A DNA stretch of 61,447 bases, taken from the NCBI GenBank assembly GCA_902579085.1, contig CACHFK010000003.1, positions 1-61,447 on the forward strand, given 5' to 3'. This document shows positions 32,925-41,624 of the stretch, in pieces (position 1 is the first letter of the stretch; each line of letters begins with the position of its first letter). A model generated the notes under the pieces. It searched no databases. It saw only the letters and a program-made list of their open reading frames with translations, and had not been told where the DNA came from. This DNA is from an uncultured Pelagibacteraceae bacterium. Its GTDB lineage: Bacteria; Pseudomonadota; Alphaproteobacteria; Pelagibacterales; Pelagibacteraceae. A program made the translations under genes and the position numbers.

Positions 32925-34958
32925 ATGGAAAAGATAATTCAAAAAGTTAAAAATTTATCAGTTGGTTTTAAAAGCCAAAAAGGTAAAGAGATTTCAATTC
33001 TTAAAAACATAACAACAAATATTAAAAAAGGTGAAACAGTTGGTATAGTGGGAGAGTCTGGATCTGGAAAAAGTACACTTGCATTAGCAATGATGGGTTA
33101 TGTTAAACAAGGTCTGTTTACCATGGGGGGAGAATGTATATTTAATTCATCTAACCTTCTTGCGATGGGTAATAGAGAATTAGAAAAAGTTAGGGGAAGA
33201 AAAATAGCTATGATTCCTCAAAATGCAGGCCAATCTTTAACTCCAAATTTGAAAATTGGATATCAAATAGATGAAGCATTAAAATTACATACAAATTTAA
33301 ATAAGAACGAAAGAGATAAAAAGATTTCAGAATTACTCAATAAAGTTAGACTTCCCTCACCAGAAACTATTGCGCTTAGATATCCACATGAACTATCAGG
33401 CGGTCAGCAACAAAGAGTTGCTGTTGGTATGGCGCTAGCAGGGAATCCGGATTTGCTTTTATTAGATGAACCTACAACAGGTTTAGATGTAACAACACAA
33501 GCACACGTTTTAGAACTGTTAAATTTCATTGCTAAAGATACAGGAACTTCAATGGTTTATGTTAGTCATGATCTTGGAGCTATAGCACAAGTCAGTGATA
33601 GAATAATTGTAATGTATTCAGGAGAAATTGTTTTGGAGGGGCCCGCAAGAGATATTTTAAAACAACCAATTCATCCCTATACTTACGGTCTTTTAAAATC
33701 TATTCCTAAACTATCTTTAGCTGGCTTACCAGACTCAATGCCTGGCAGTCAACCTCAGCCAGGAGCAAAAACAAAAGGGTGTAGTTTTTATGATAGATGT
33801 AATTTGGCAGAAGACAAATGCAAAAAAAATTCACCCAATCTTGAATATGTTAGTGAATTAAAAACAAGTGTAAGATGTTTTAATTATAAAAAATTAATCG
33901 AACAAAAAAGTGAAAAACAATCAAATATAAAAAGAAATGAAAAAAATATTAAAATAAATGAAATACTAAACTTAACTGATGTTTCAATAAGTTATGCCAA
34001 ACAAAAATTATTAGATCAAATTTTTAACAAAATTACAGATTCAAATCCAACAGTAAAAGATATTAATATTGATATTAATAAGGGAGAAACGATAGCTCTT
34101 GTTGGAGAGTCAGGAAGTGGTAAATCAACTATTTTAAAATCAATAGCTGGTTTGCTTAGAACTAAAGAAGGAAATATAAAGTTTGATCAAGATAGAATCT
34201 TATCCAATGATTTAAAAAAAAGAAGCTCAGGTGATCTTAGAGCTATCCAATTAATTTTTCAAAATCCTGATGAATCTTTAAACCCAAACCATACTGTTGA
34301 AGAAATTCTTGCACAGCCTTTAAAATTATATTTTGGTTTATCAGGAGAAGAATTAAAAAATAATATCATAGGACTTCTTGAGAAAGTAAGACTTGGTAAA
34401 TTTTATCTTGCTAGGTATCCCAGACAACTATCTGGAGGTGAAAAGCAGAGAGTAGCTGTAGCAAGAGCTTTTGCTGCAAAACCAGATGTAATACTTTGTG
34501 ACGAAGTTACCTCAGCACTTGATGTGTCTGTTCAGGCAGCAGTTCTTAATTTACTACAACAATTGAAAGAGGATTTTGGCACTACTTACATTTTTGTTTC
34601 TCACGATCTTGCGGTTGTCAGAGCTATAAGTGATAGAGTTGCAGTTTTATATCAAGGTCGATTATGTGAAATTGGACCATCTAAAAATGTTTATAAATTT
34701 CCATCACATCCTTATACAGAAGTTTTATTAGGCGCTGTGTTAGAACCTGATCCTGATATAAAACCAAAACTTGTTGCAGAAGATATCGTTGAAGATAAAC
34801 CTCCCGAAAAAGGATGTTGTTTTCAAGGTCGTTGTCCAAGATTTTTAGGTGATAAATGTAAAAATGAAACTCCACCGTGGCAAATTGGCGATAATGGAAA
34901 TGCTATAAGATGTCATATAAACATTAAGGATTTAGAAAAAAAACAAAATGGAAATTAA
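32925..34958 (+). CDS. Fused dipeptide-type ABC ATPase (DppD-DppF in one chain)
   Basis: This 677-residue protein holds two complete ATPase units. The first has GESGSGKST near residue 43, LSGGQQQR near 158, LLLLDEPTTGLDV, and its own C-terminal oligopeptide-type cysteine motif (KTKGCSFYDRCNLAEDKCKK). The second has GESGSGKST near 394, LSGGEKQR near 508, VILCDEVTSALDV and a second cysteine motif (KGCCFQGRCPRFLGDKCKN). Separate DppD and DppF are the textbook form, but fusions are common in alphaproteobacteria. The cysteine tails may bind an iron-sulfur cluster, as in DppD-like proteins. It overlaps the next gene's start by 11 bases. Confidence 0.94.
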   Translation: MEKIIQKVKNLSVGFKSQKGKEISILKNITTNIKKGETVGIVGESGSGKSTLALAMMGYVKQGLFTMGGECIFNSSNLLAMGNRELEKVRGRKIAMIPQNAGQSLTPNLKIGYQIDEALKLHTNLNKNERDKKISELLNKVRLPSPETIALRYPHELSGGQQQRVAVGMALAGNPDLLLLDEPTTGLDVTTQAHVLELLNFIAKDTGTSMVYVSHDLGAIAQVSDRIIVMYSGEIVLEGPARDILKQPIHPYTYGLLKSIPKLSLAGLPDSMPGSQPQPGAKTKGCSFYDRCNLAEDKCKKNSPNLEYVSELKTSVRCFNYKKLIEQKSEKQSNIKRNEKNIKINEILNLTDVSISYAKQKLLDQIFNKITDSNPTVKDINIDINKGETIALVGESGSGKSTILKSIAGLLRTKEGNIKFDQDRILSNDLKKRSSGDLRAIQLIFQNPDESLNPNHTVEEILAQPLKLYFGLSGEELKNNIIGLLEKVRLGKFYLARYPRQLSGGEKQRVAVARAFAAKPDVILCDEVTSALDVSVQAAVLNLLQQLKEDFGTTYIFVSHDLAVVRAISDRVAVLYQGRLCEIGPSKNVYKFPSHPYTEVLLGAVLEPDPDIKPKLVAEDIVEDKPPEKGCCFQGRCPRFLGDKCKNETPPWQIGDNGNAIRCHINIKDLEKKQNGN

Positions 34959-37170
34959 AAAAGTTGTTGTTATTGGTTCTGGTACAATGGGTAGTGGAAT
35001 AGCTGCGCAACTTTGTAATGCTAATATTCCAGTAGTTTTGTTAGATTTAACTACTGATATAAGTGAAAAAGCAAGAGAAAGAATTCTAAAATCTAGACCT
35101 CCTTTGTTAATAGATAAGTCAAAAATAAATAATATTAGTATTGGTAATATTAATGAGGACTTTAAAGAAGTTGGAGAAGCGGATTGGATTGTAGAAGCTG
35201 TTGTTGAAAGAATAGATATAAAACATAATATTTACGAAAAAATATTTAAAGAAAGAAAATCTGGATCAATAGTATCTTCTAATACATCTTCAATTCCAAT
35301 AAAAGTTTTATCTGAAAAACTTTCAGAAGAAGAAAAAAAAGATTTTTGCATTACTCATTTTTTTAATCCTGTTAGGTATATGGATCTTTTGGAAATAGTT
35401 AAAAATGAAAATAACGATTTAAATAAAATAAACTCTTTAAAAAAGTTTTGTGAAAAAGATTTAGGAAAAGGAACGCTAATTTGTAATGATACACCAGGTT
35501 TCCTTGGAAATAGAATAGGTGTTTACGCTATGCAAGTTGCAATGACCGAAGCGTTTAAAATGAAACTGACAATCGAAGAAGCCGACGCAGTTTTTGGCAG
35601 ACCAATGGGAATACCAAAAACAGGAGTTTTTGGGCTGTATGATTTAATTGGAATAGATTTGATGGCTGATGTTTTGAAAAGTTTTATCAAAGAATTACCT
35701 GAAAATGATGAATTTCAACAAGTTGCAAAAGAAATACCATTAGTCAAAAAACTTATAGAAACCGGATATACAGGAAGAAAAGGTAAAGGTGGTTTTTATA
35801 GAATGAATAAAATTGACAATAAAAAAGTTTTAGAAGGAATTAATTTAGAAAATGGAGATTATTCAATCTCAAAAAAGTTTAACTTAGGATCAGAAAAAAT
35901 GGATATTGTAAATTTGATTAATAGAAAAGATAAATATGGAGAATATGCTTGGTCAGTTATTTCAAAAATAATTAAATATGCATCTTCATTGGTTCCTGGA
36001 ATTACTGATAAATTTAATGATATTGATGAGGCTATGAGATTAGGCTTTAATTGGACAAAAGGACCTTTTGAAATATTAAAAGAAATAGGAGTTAAAAATT
36101 TCTTTGAAAAAATTGATGCTTTTGAAAATAATAAATTTTTAGAAGATCTTTCAAAAACAAAAGATGAAAATTTTTATGGTGAAAGACAATTGTATACTGA
36201 ATTAGAAACACTTGGTAAAATTAAGCCTAAAGCAATAAAGCTAGACAAAAATAACTCAGCTGAAATTTATAGATTTAATGATTTTAATATTGTTGAATTT
36301 ACAACAAAAGCAAATGCATTGGATTATGACTCAATGGACAGTTTAAAAAATGCAACTGATAAACCATTAATAATAATTAATGAGGCAATGCAATTTTCAG
36401 CGGGTGTTAATTTATCGTATACAATGGACTTTGCTAACAAAGGAGATCTTAGATCTATTGAGAAATTCGTAAGATACTTTCAAGAAACCTGCAAACACCT
36501 AAAGTATTCAAAGCATCCTGTGATATCAGCTCCTTCTGGTTTGGCTCTCGGAGGAGGTTTTGAAGTTCTTTGTCAAAGTAATTTTGTTGTATCACATACT
36601 AATATAGTAGTTGGTCTTGTAGAAACTATTGTTGGTTTAATCCCAGCAGGAGGGGGTTGCAAGGAAATGCTATGGAGATGGTCACAAACTGAAGAAGCAA
36701 AAAATGATCCAGATTATGCGCCATTAAAAGTATTTGATATTATTGGTTACGCAAAAACAGCTACATCAGCAATAGAAGCTGAGCCCTTAAAATATTTAAA
36801 ACCTGAAGATAAAAAAATAATGAGTAGAAATAGCTTGTTATCTATTTCAAAAGAAATTTTAGAAAATAACCAAGAATTTACTGCACCCAAGGAGTGTAAA
36901 TTTAAATTATCCGGAAAACCACTTAAAGAAAAAATGATTAAGCTTTTAGAAAAACTTTATAACGATAAAGTTATTTTAGATCATGGTATGGAAGTTGGAA
37001 AAAAATTAGCCAATGTTTTAAGTGGAGGAGAAACAAGTATTGACAAGGAACTTAGCGAAGATGACTTGTATAAATTAGAACTGGATGCTTTTATGAATCT
37101 TATAGAAAGTCAAAAAACTCAAGAAAGAATTAAACATACATTGGCTACTGGCAAACCTTTAGTAAACTAA
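34948..37170 (+). CDS. Fused 3-hydroxyacyl-CoA dehydrogenase / enoyl-CoA hydratase
   Basis: This 740-residue protein starts with a Rossmann domain (VIGSGTMGSGIAAQLCNANIPVVLLDL), the SSNTSSIPI and ITHFFNPVRYMDLLEIV active-site segments, the dehydrogenase C-terminal domains to about residue 420, and then a crotonase domain with the oxyanion-hole phrases FSAGVNL and ALGGGFEV and E in VETIVGLIPAGGG. The order dehydrogenase-then-hydratase is the reverse of FadB/FadJ and is known in other bacterial clades. It catalyses steps two and three of beta-oxidation. The 11-base overlap with the transporter ATPase suggests that the imported compound is, or becomes, an acyl-CoA. Confidence 0.9.
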   Translation: MEIKKVVVIGSGTMGSGIAAQLCNANIPVVLLDLTTDISEKARERILKSRPPLLIDKSKINNISIGNINEDFKEVGEADWIVEAVVERIDIKHNIYEKIFKERKSGSIVSSNTSSIPIKVLSEKLSEEEKKDFCITHFFNPVRYMDLLEIVKNENNDLNKINSLKKFCEKDLGKGTLICNDTPGFLGNRIGVYAMQVAMTEAFKMKLTIEEADAVFGRPMGIPKTGVFGLYDLIGIDLMADVLKSFIKELPENDEFQQVAKEIPLVKKLIETGYTGRKGKGGFYRMNKIDNKKVLEGINLENGDYSISKKFNLGSEKMDIVNLINRKDKYGEYAWSVISKIIKYASSLVPGITDKFNDIDEAMRLGFNWTKGPFEILKEIGVKNFFEKIDAFENNKFLEDLSKTKDENFYGERQLYTELETLGKIKPKAIKLDKNNSAEIYRFNDFNIVEFTTKANALDYDSMDSLKNATDKPLIIINEAMQFSAGVNLSYTMDFANKGDLRSIEKFVRYFQETCKHLKYSKHPVISAPSGLALGGGFEVLCQSNFVVSHTNIVVGLVETIVGLIPAGGGCKEMLWRWSQTEEAKNDPDYAPLKVFDIIGYAKTATSAIEAEPLKYLKPEDKKIMSRNSLLSISKEILENNQEFTAPKECKFKLSGKPLKEKMIKLLEKLYNDKVILDHGMEVGKKLANVLSGGETSIDKELSEDDLYKLELDAFMNLIESQKTQERIKHTLATGKPLVN

Positions 37171-37176
37171 TAATTT

Positions 37177-37305
37177 ATGAAAAAAAAACTAACAAAAAAA
37201 CAGATAAGAAATGCATCAGATATTTTAATATCTTGGAGAAAAAAGATGCCGTATTATTATGGAACAGCTATAATCATTGTATTTTTGATAGTATTATTCA
37301 AGTAA
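37177..37305 (+). CDS. Small single-pass membrane protein, 42 residues
   Basis: An ATG six bases after the beta-oxidation stop opens a 42-codon frame. The first 24 residues are strongly basic (MKKKLTKKQIRNASD, then SWRKKM), followed by a hydrophobic segment GTAIIIVFLIVLF and a final lysine, so a single membrane helix with a cytoplasmic basic N-terminus is expected by the positive-inside rule. No ribosome-binding site is seen, as for many genes here. Its last 12 bases overlap the convergent cyclophilin gene. I do not recognise a family. The spacing and amino-acid makeup make it a likely real gene, but it is unproven. Confidence 0.5.
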   Translation: MKKKLTKKQIRNASDILISWRKKMPYYYGTAIIIVFLIVLFK

Positions 37306-37938
37306 TTTGAAATAATTAATAAAATCTGGTCTTAATACGTATTGCACTTTGTTCCCAACCTTAATTTTTTTTAAAGCATCTAGTCCATAAATTACTTTTC
37401 CAATTGGAGTATATTCACCTACATACAACGGAATTTTTTTTAATGTTATAAAAAATTCACTATCTTCAGTGTTAAATTGTTCATTTCTAGCAAATACTAC
37501 GCTTCCTTCATCAAACTTAAAACTTTCATTAAGTTCTGATTTTAAAGTGCCCAAACCAGATTTTCCACTTCCAACTTTATAATAATTAATGTTATCAATA
37601 TTTCCAAATTCCAGATCGCCTGCTTGTATAAGAGTATCTTCTATAACTTTATAAAAAGCTGAACGATTATAAGATTCATTTTGTATTAGATATTTAAATC
37701 TTTTGACAGCATTAGGTGAAAGTTTGGGATTAAGTTCTATAATAACGTTTCCACATTCTACATTCATAATTGCAATATTTTGTCGATTGGTAAATTGAAT
37801 TTTTTCAGGATCAACATTTTTTACAAAAAGGCATTTATTGTTTATTATAAAAAAAAAACTAAAAGAAAAAATTCCTAGCAAAACTAAAAATATAAATAAT
37901 ATTTTTTCAGAAACTGATGCTTTTATTTTTTTAATCAT
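37294..37938 (-). CDS. Membrane-anchored cyclophilin-type peptidyl-prolyl isomerase
   Basis: This 214-residue protein has an N-terminal membrane helix (ILFIFLVLLGIFSFSFFFII, residues about 13-33) and a periplasmic cyclophilin domain: GNVIIELNPKLSPNAVKRFKYLI, FYKVIEDTLIQAGD, GSVVFARN, SEFFITLKKIP and TPIGKVIYGLDALKKI. The family isomerises proline peptide bonds; here it should help fold exported proteins. The consensus FHRVI...Q-G-D is changed to FYKVIEDTLIQAGD, so the catalytic arginine is not obvious and activity may be weak. It starts at the last base of the metalloprotease stop, so the two are co-transcribed. Confidence 0.83.
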   Translation of the reverse strand: MIKKIKASVSEKILFIFLVLLGIFSFSFFFIINNKCLFVKNVDPEKIQFTNRQNIAIMNVECGNVIIELNPKLSPNAVKRFKYLIQNESYNRSAFYKVIEDTLIQAGDLEFGNIDNINYYKVGSGKSGLGTLKSELNESFKFDEGSVVFARNEQFNTEDSEFFITLKKIPLYVGEYTPIGKVIYGLDALKKIKVGNKVQYVLRPDFINYFKLLE

Positions 37939-38666
37939 TAAAATTTAAAATTTTCAATTTTTTTTATGCCATTTTTTATAAATTCTATTTTATTGGATAA
38001 TATGGTGTCCTTTTTCGCAATATTTATTATTTTTAATTTATCTGTCATTATAAAAGAAAAAACTTCAGCCATATCTTCTGATGCAATTGACTTAGAATAC
38101 TCAGTAAGAAAACCATTTGTTTTATCATAGAGGTCTAAACCTAAACGGTCAGAACATGTTGAACATTCTGCATATTCAAAAGCTTTATCATTAAAATTTG
38201 ACCAAATTTCTTCATTAAAAATATTCTCAAAGCTATTATGAATCATGTGAAAAACCTCATGGTGTATTACTCTTTCAAAATATTTTTTGTTAAAATTTAT
38301 ATCTAAGATCAGTGTTCTTTTTTTGTGATCAGGTATTCCTGCAGTATTAATTTCAGAGATATAAAGTTTTTCACATAAAACTATAAATCTTAAATTAATT
38401 TTATTTAAAAAATCTTTTTCATATATAGATAGATTTTTTGAAATTAAATTAAATTTTTCATCTAAATTTTTTTTATTTGTTTCATTACATTTAATATTAT
38501 TCTCAAAACCAATTTTAAAACTTTTTTTTGTATTTAAATATTTTAAACCATTTGAATTATTTAATTTATAAACATCTAAATTTGGAATTTTTAATAGATT
38601 AAAAATTTCATCAGCTTTTAAAGAGTTTATCTGTAAAGTTAGAAGTAAAATTAATAATAATCTCAT
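37938..38666 (-). CDS. Putative secreted zinc metalloprotease (HExxH)
   Basis: This 242-residue protein starts with a short signal peptide (MRLLLILLLTLQINSLKA, cleavage near residue 18) and contains a gluzincin-like H136-E-V-F-H140 followed by NEEIWSNFND, where a downstream glutamate may be the third ligand. SEDMAEVFSFIMT (around residues 192-204) may supply a further ligand or structural helix. It should act in the periplasm. I do not recognise a named family; similar proteins are annotated as putative zinc-binding metallopeptidases. It is the first gene of a two-gene operon and is divergent from the ureohydrolase gene across 53 bases. Confidence 0.68.
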   Translation of the reverse strand: MRLLLILLLTLQINSLKADEIFNLLKIPNLDVYKLNNSNGLKYLNTKKSFKIGFENNIKCNETNKKNLDEKFNLISKNLSIYEKDFLNKINLRFIVLCEKLYISEINTAGIPDHKKRTLILDINFNKKYFERVIHHEVFHMIHNSFENIFNEEIWSNFNDKAFEYAECSTCSDRLGLDLYDKTNGFLTEYSKSIASEDMAEVFSFIMTDKLKIINIAKKDTILSNKIEFIKNGIKKIENFKF

Positions 38667-38719
38667 TAAATAAATATAGACGAAATCGTTTAGATAATAT
38701 TATCTTAGTTTTTTATAAA

Positions 38720-39679
38720 ATGAAAAAAGAAAGAAATAAAGAACCAATTCAGCCAGTAAGTGGAACAAAAGTTCCTAGATATGCTGGACCAAATACTTTT
38801 GCTAGATTACCTGAATTAAGAGATGTTGAAAACTGTGATGTTGCAATAGTTGGTGTACCTTTTGACTCCGGAACTAGTTATAGACCAGGTGCAAGGTTTG
38901 GACCGCAAAGTATTAGACAAGCTTCTAGACATTTAAGAACAAACTATCATCCAAATTATGATGTAGAACCTTTTAAGGTTCAACAAGTTGCTGATGCAGG
39001 TGATATCGCTTGTAATCCATTTAATATAGATGAAGCTATTAAACAGATTGAAATTGGTGCAACTGATCTTTTGAATAAAGTAGGTGGAATTATTAGCTTA
39101 GGTGGTGATCATACTATCGCTGTTCCCTTGTTAAGAGCTGCAAATAAAAAAAATAACGGCCCAGTTTCTTTAGTACATTTTGATGCACACTTAGACACTT
39201 GGGATACTTATTTTGGTGCTCCGTATACTCATGGGACTCCTTTTAGAAGGGCAAGAGAAGAAAATTTATTTTTAGATGATGCTTCAATGCATGTAGGAAT
39301 AAGAGGTCCATTGTACAGTAGAGATGATATTAAGAATGATGAAAGTTTTGGTTTTAAAATAATACATTGTGATGAATTTCAAACTGAAGGTACAGACAAA
39401 ATTGCCGAAAGAATTAGAAAAAGGGTAGGAGACAATGCTCTTTATTTATCAATTGATATTGATGTCTTAGACCCAGCATTTGCCCCAGGAACTGGAACCC
39501 CGGAGATTGCAGGTATGACCACAAGAGAAATGGTTAATGTTATAAGAGGTTTGTCAGGATTAAATCTTATTTCAGCTGATGTTGTAGAAGTTGCACCAGC
39601 TTATGATCATGCAGAAGTCACCTCGTTGGCCGCAGCAACAATTGTTTTTGAATTAACCAATTTGTTTGCAAAAAAATAA
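38720..39679 (+). CDS. speB: Ureohydrolase (agmatinase/guanidinobutyrase family)
   Basis: This 319-residue protein carries every dimanganese ligand of the arginase family: H131 in GGDHTI, D155-x-H157-x-D159 in HFDAHLDTWD, and D246-x-D248 in SIDIDVLDPAFAPGTGTPE. It hydrolyses a guanidino group, giving urea and an amine. SpeB (agmatine), guanidinobutyrase, guanidinopropionase and proclavaminate amidinohydrolase share these motifs, so the symbol is provisional. The next gene, 20 bases away, is an aldehyde dehydrogenase, fitting a route agmatine or guanidinobutyrate to putrescine/GABA-type intermediates. Confidence 0.88.
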   Translation: MKKERNKEPIQPVSGTKVPRYAGPNTFARLPELRDVENCDVAIVGVPFDSGTSYRPGARFGPQSIRQASRHLRTNYHPNYDVEPFKVQQVADAGDIACNPFNIDEAIKQIEIGATDLLNKVGGIISLGGDHTIAVPLLRAANKKNNGPVSLVHFDAHLDTWDTYFGAPYTHGTPFRRAREENLFLDDASMHVGIRGPLYSRDDIKNDESFGFKIIHCDEFQTEGTDKIAERIRKRVGDNALYLSIDIDVLDPAFAPGTGTPEIAGMTTREMVNVIRGLSGLNLISADVVEVAPAYDHAEVTSLAAATIVFELTNLFAKK

Positions 39680-39699
39680 CTATAGGATAAATTTAAATT

Positions 39700-41130
39700 A
39701 TGCAGGATAAAAAAAATTTTTATATTAATGGACAATGGGTGTCTCCAATAGAACCAAGATCATTTGCAGTAATTAACCCAGCAACGGAAGAACCTTGTGC
39801 TGAAATTTCACTTGGAGGAAAAAAGGATGTTGATGCAGCTGTAATATCAGCGAAAAAAGCTTTTGAAACTTGGGGTTTTACCACAAAAGAGGAAAGACTT
39901 AACCTTTTTGAAAAATTATATGAGATTTACAAAAAAAATTGGGATGAAATGGCGAAAACCATTTCTCTTGAAATGGGTGCGCCAATTGATTTTTCAACAG
40001 AACTTCAAACAAAAACAGGAGCCAGTCACATAAAATCATTTAAAAATATTTTAAAAAATTTTAAATTTGAAAAAACTTTAGATGAAGAAAAAAATCAAAC
40101 TATTTTATATGAGCCTAAAGGTGTGTGTGCATTAATTACACCCTGGAATTGGCCAATTAATCAAGTCAATTTAAAAGTAATTCCTGCACTAGCCGCTGGC
40201 TGTACAGTAGTTTTAAAACCATCTGAAATTGCACCTTTGTCATCAATGTTATTAGCTGAAATGATGCATGAAGCTGGTTTTCCAAAAGGAGTGTTTAATT
40301 TAGTAAATGGTGATGGTGCGATAACAGGAGATGCTTTGACAAGCCATCCTGATATAGACATGATCTCGTTTACTGGATCGACTAGAGCGGGTGCTTTGAT
40401 TTCTCAAAATGCAGCAAAAGATTTTAAAAGAATAAGTTTAGAACTAGGAGGAAAAGGAGCGAATATTGTATTTAAAGATGCGGGACCAGATGCAATATCT
40501 TGGAGTGTTCAAAGATGTTTTAGAAATTCAGGACAATCTTGTAACGCACCTACTAGAATGTTGGTTGAAAAATCAATTTATAATGAAACTATTGAAAAAG
40601 TAAGAGAATTTGCAAATAAAACTAAAGTAGATAGTCCAAATAAAAATGGAAATCATATAGGACCAGTAATTTCTGAAACTCAATTTAATAAAATTCAAAC
40701 TTTAATTCAAAAGGGAATTGATGAAGGCGCTAAATTAGTTGCAGGAGGTGTTGGAAAACCTGAAGGTTTAGAAAAAGGGTATTATGTAAAACCAACTGTA
40801 TTTACAGATGTTAATAATCAAATGGAAATAGCTAGAACCGAAATATTTGGACCTGTTTTATCTATCATACCCTTCGATAATGAAGATGAAGCTGTTAAAA
40901 TAGCTAATGATACTCCATATGGATTAACAAACTATATTCAAACTCAGGATAAGAACAAAGTCAAAAGAGTTGCAAGAAAATTAAGATCAGGAATGGTAGA
41001 TGTAAATGGTGTTGGAATTGATGGAGCATCGCCATTTGGAGGATATAAACATTCTGGTATTGGTCGAGAAGCAGGATTAGAAGGTTTAATTGAGTTCCTC
41101 GAAGTAAAATCAGTAGGTGGATTTAATTAA
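39700..41130 (+). CDS. NAD(P)+-dependent aldehyde dehydrogenase (copy 2)
   Basis: This 476-residue protein is a close paralogue of the enzyme at 4281: the start motif KKNFYINGQWVSP, TPWNWPINQ, FTGSTRAG, E248 in LELGGKGAN and C281 in NSGQSCNAPTR occur at the same residue numbers. It oxidises an aldehyde to an acid. Being 20 bases after the ureohydrolase gene, it may act on a 4-amino- or 4-guanidinobutyraldehyde. Its stop overlaps the convergent ureidoglycolate lyase stop by four bases. Confidence 0.93.
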   Translation: MQDKKNFYINGQWVSPIEPRSFAVINPATEEPCAEISLGGKKDVDAAVISAKKAFETWGFTTKEERLNLFEKLYEIYKKNWDEMAKTISLEMGAPIDFSTELQTKTGASHIKSFKNILKNFKFEKTLDEEKNQTILYEPKGVCALITPWNWPINQVNLKVIPALAAGCTVVLKPSEIAPLSSMLLAEMMHEAGFPKGVFNLVNGDGAITGDALTSHPDIDMISFTGSTRAGALISQNAAKDFKRISLELGGKGANIVFKDAGPDAISWSVQRCFRNSGQSCNAPTRMLVEKSIYNETIEKVREFANKTKVDSPNKNGNHIGPVISETQFNKIQTLIQKGIDEGAKLVAGGVGKPEGLEKGYYVKPTVFTDVNNQMEIARTEIFGPVLSIIPFDNEDEAVKIANDTPYGLTNYIQTQDKNKVKRVARKLRSGMVDVNGVGIDGASPFGGYKHSGIGREAGLEGLIEFLEVKSVGGFN

Positions 41131-41624
41131 TATTTTAATATTATTTCTTCTTTTTCTAAATTTTTAATAACAAGGTTATCTCCAGATCCTTTTCTATCAA
41201 CAACAAGAAAGTCCATATCTTCAGTAGAAATCAAAGGGAAATGCCAAACACCAGCTTTGTAATTTACTCCTTTTCCTTGAGGAACTATAAAAGATTCAAT
41301 TTTTTCTATCTTAAGTTTTTCACCTTCGGGAGCTACAAAAGTTAAAAAAGTTGTTTCTTTCATAGGAATGAAAGCTTGGCTACCTAATGGATGTTTTTCC
41401 ATCATATCAATTTTCATTGGAAAGGATCTTTTTAATGCAGAAAAAATACTTATTGTAGTTTCACCATTATCAGTAGAAGTATCTAGTTCTGCAATTTTAT
41501 CAAATCTTTTTGCATAACCATTATTAATTTCAAGAGGTTCTATATTTTCAGTTGTTATCAATTGTCCAAATTTAGCAAAATTTTCTTTTGTTATAGGTAT
41601 TGGTTGTATAATTCTTTCTGTCAT
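41127..41624 (-). CDS. allA: Ureidoglycolate lyase
   Basis: This 165-residue protein matches the AllA cupin fold: IIQPIPITKENFAKFGQLITTE at the N-terminus, MEKHPLGSQAFIPM and GVNYKAGVWHFPLIST with a metal- or substrate-site histidine, ending DFLVVDRKGSGDNL. The enzyme splits (S)-ureidoglycolate into glyoxylate and urea, the last step of allantoate use. It follows the allantoicase gene with a one-base overlap, which supports the assignment. Confidence 0.92.
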   Translation of the reverse strand: MTERIIQPIPITKENFAKFGQLITTENIEPLEINNGYAKRFDKIAELDTSTDNGETTISIFSALKRSFPMKIDMMEKHPLGSQAFIPMKETTFLTFVAPEGEKLKIEKIESFIVPQGKGVNYKAGVWHFPLISTEDMDFLVVDRKGSGDNLVIKNLEKEEIILKY

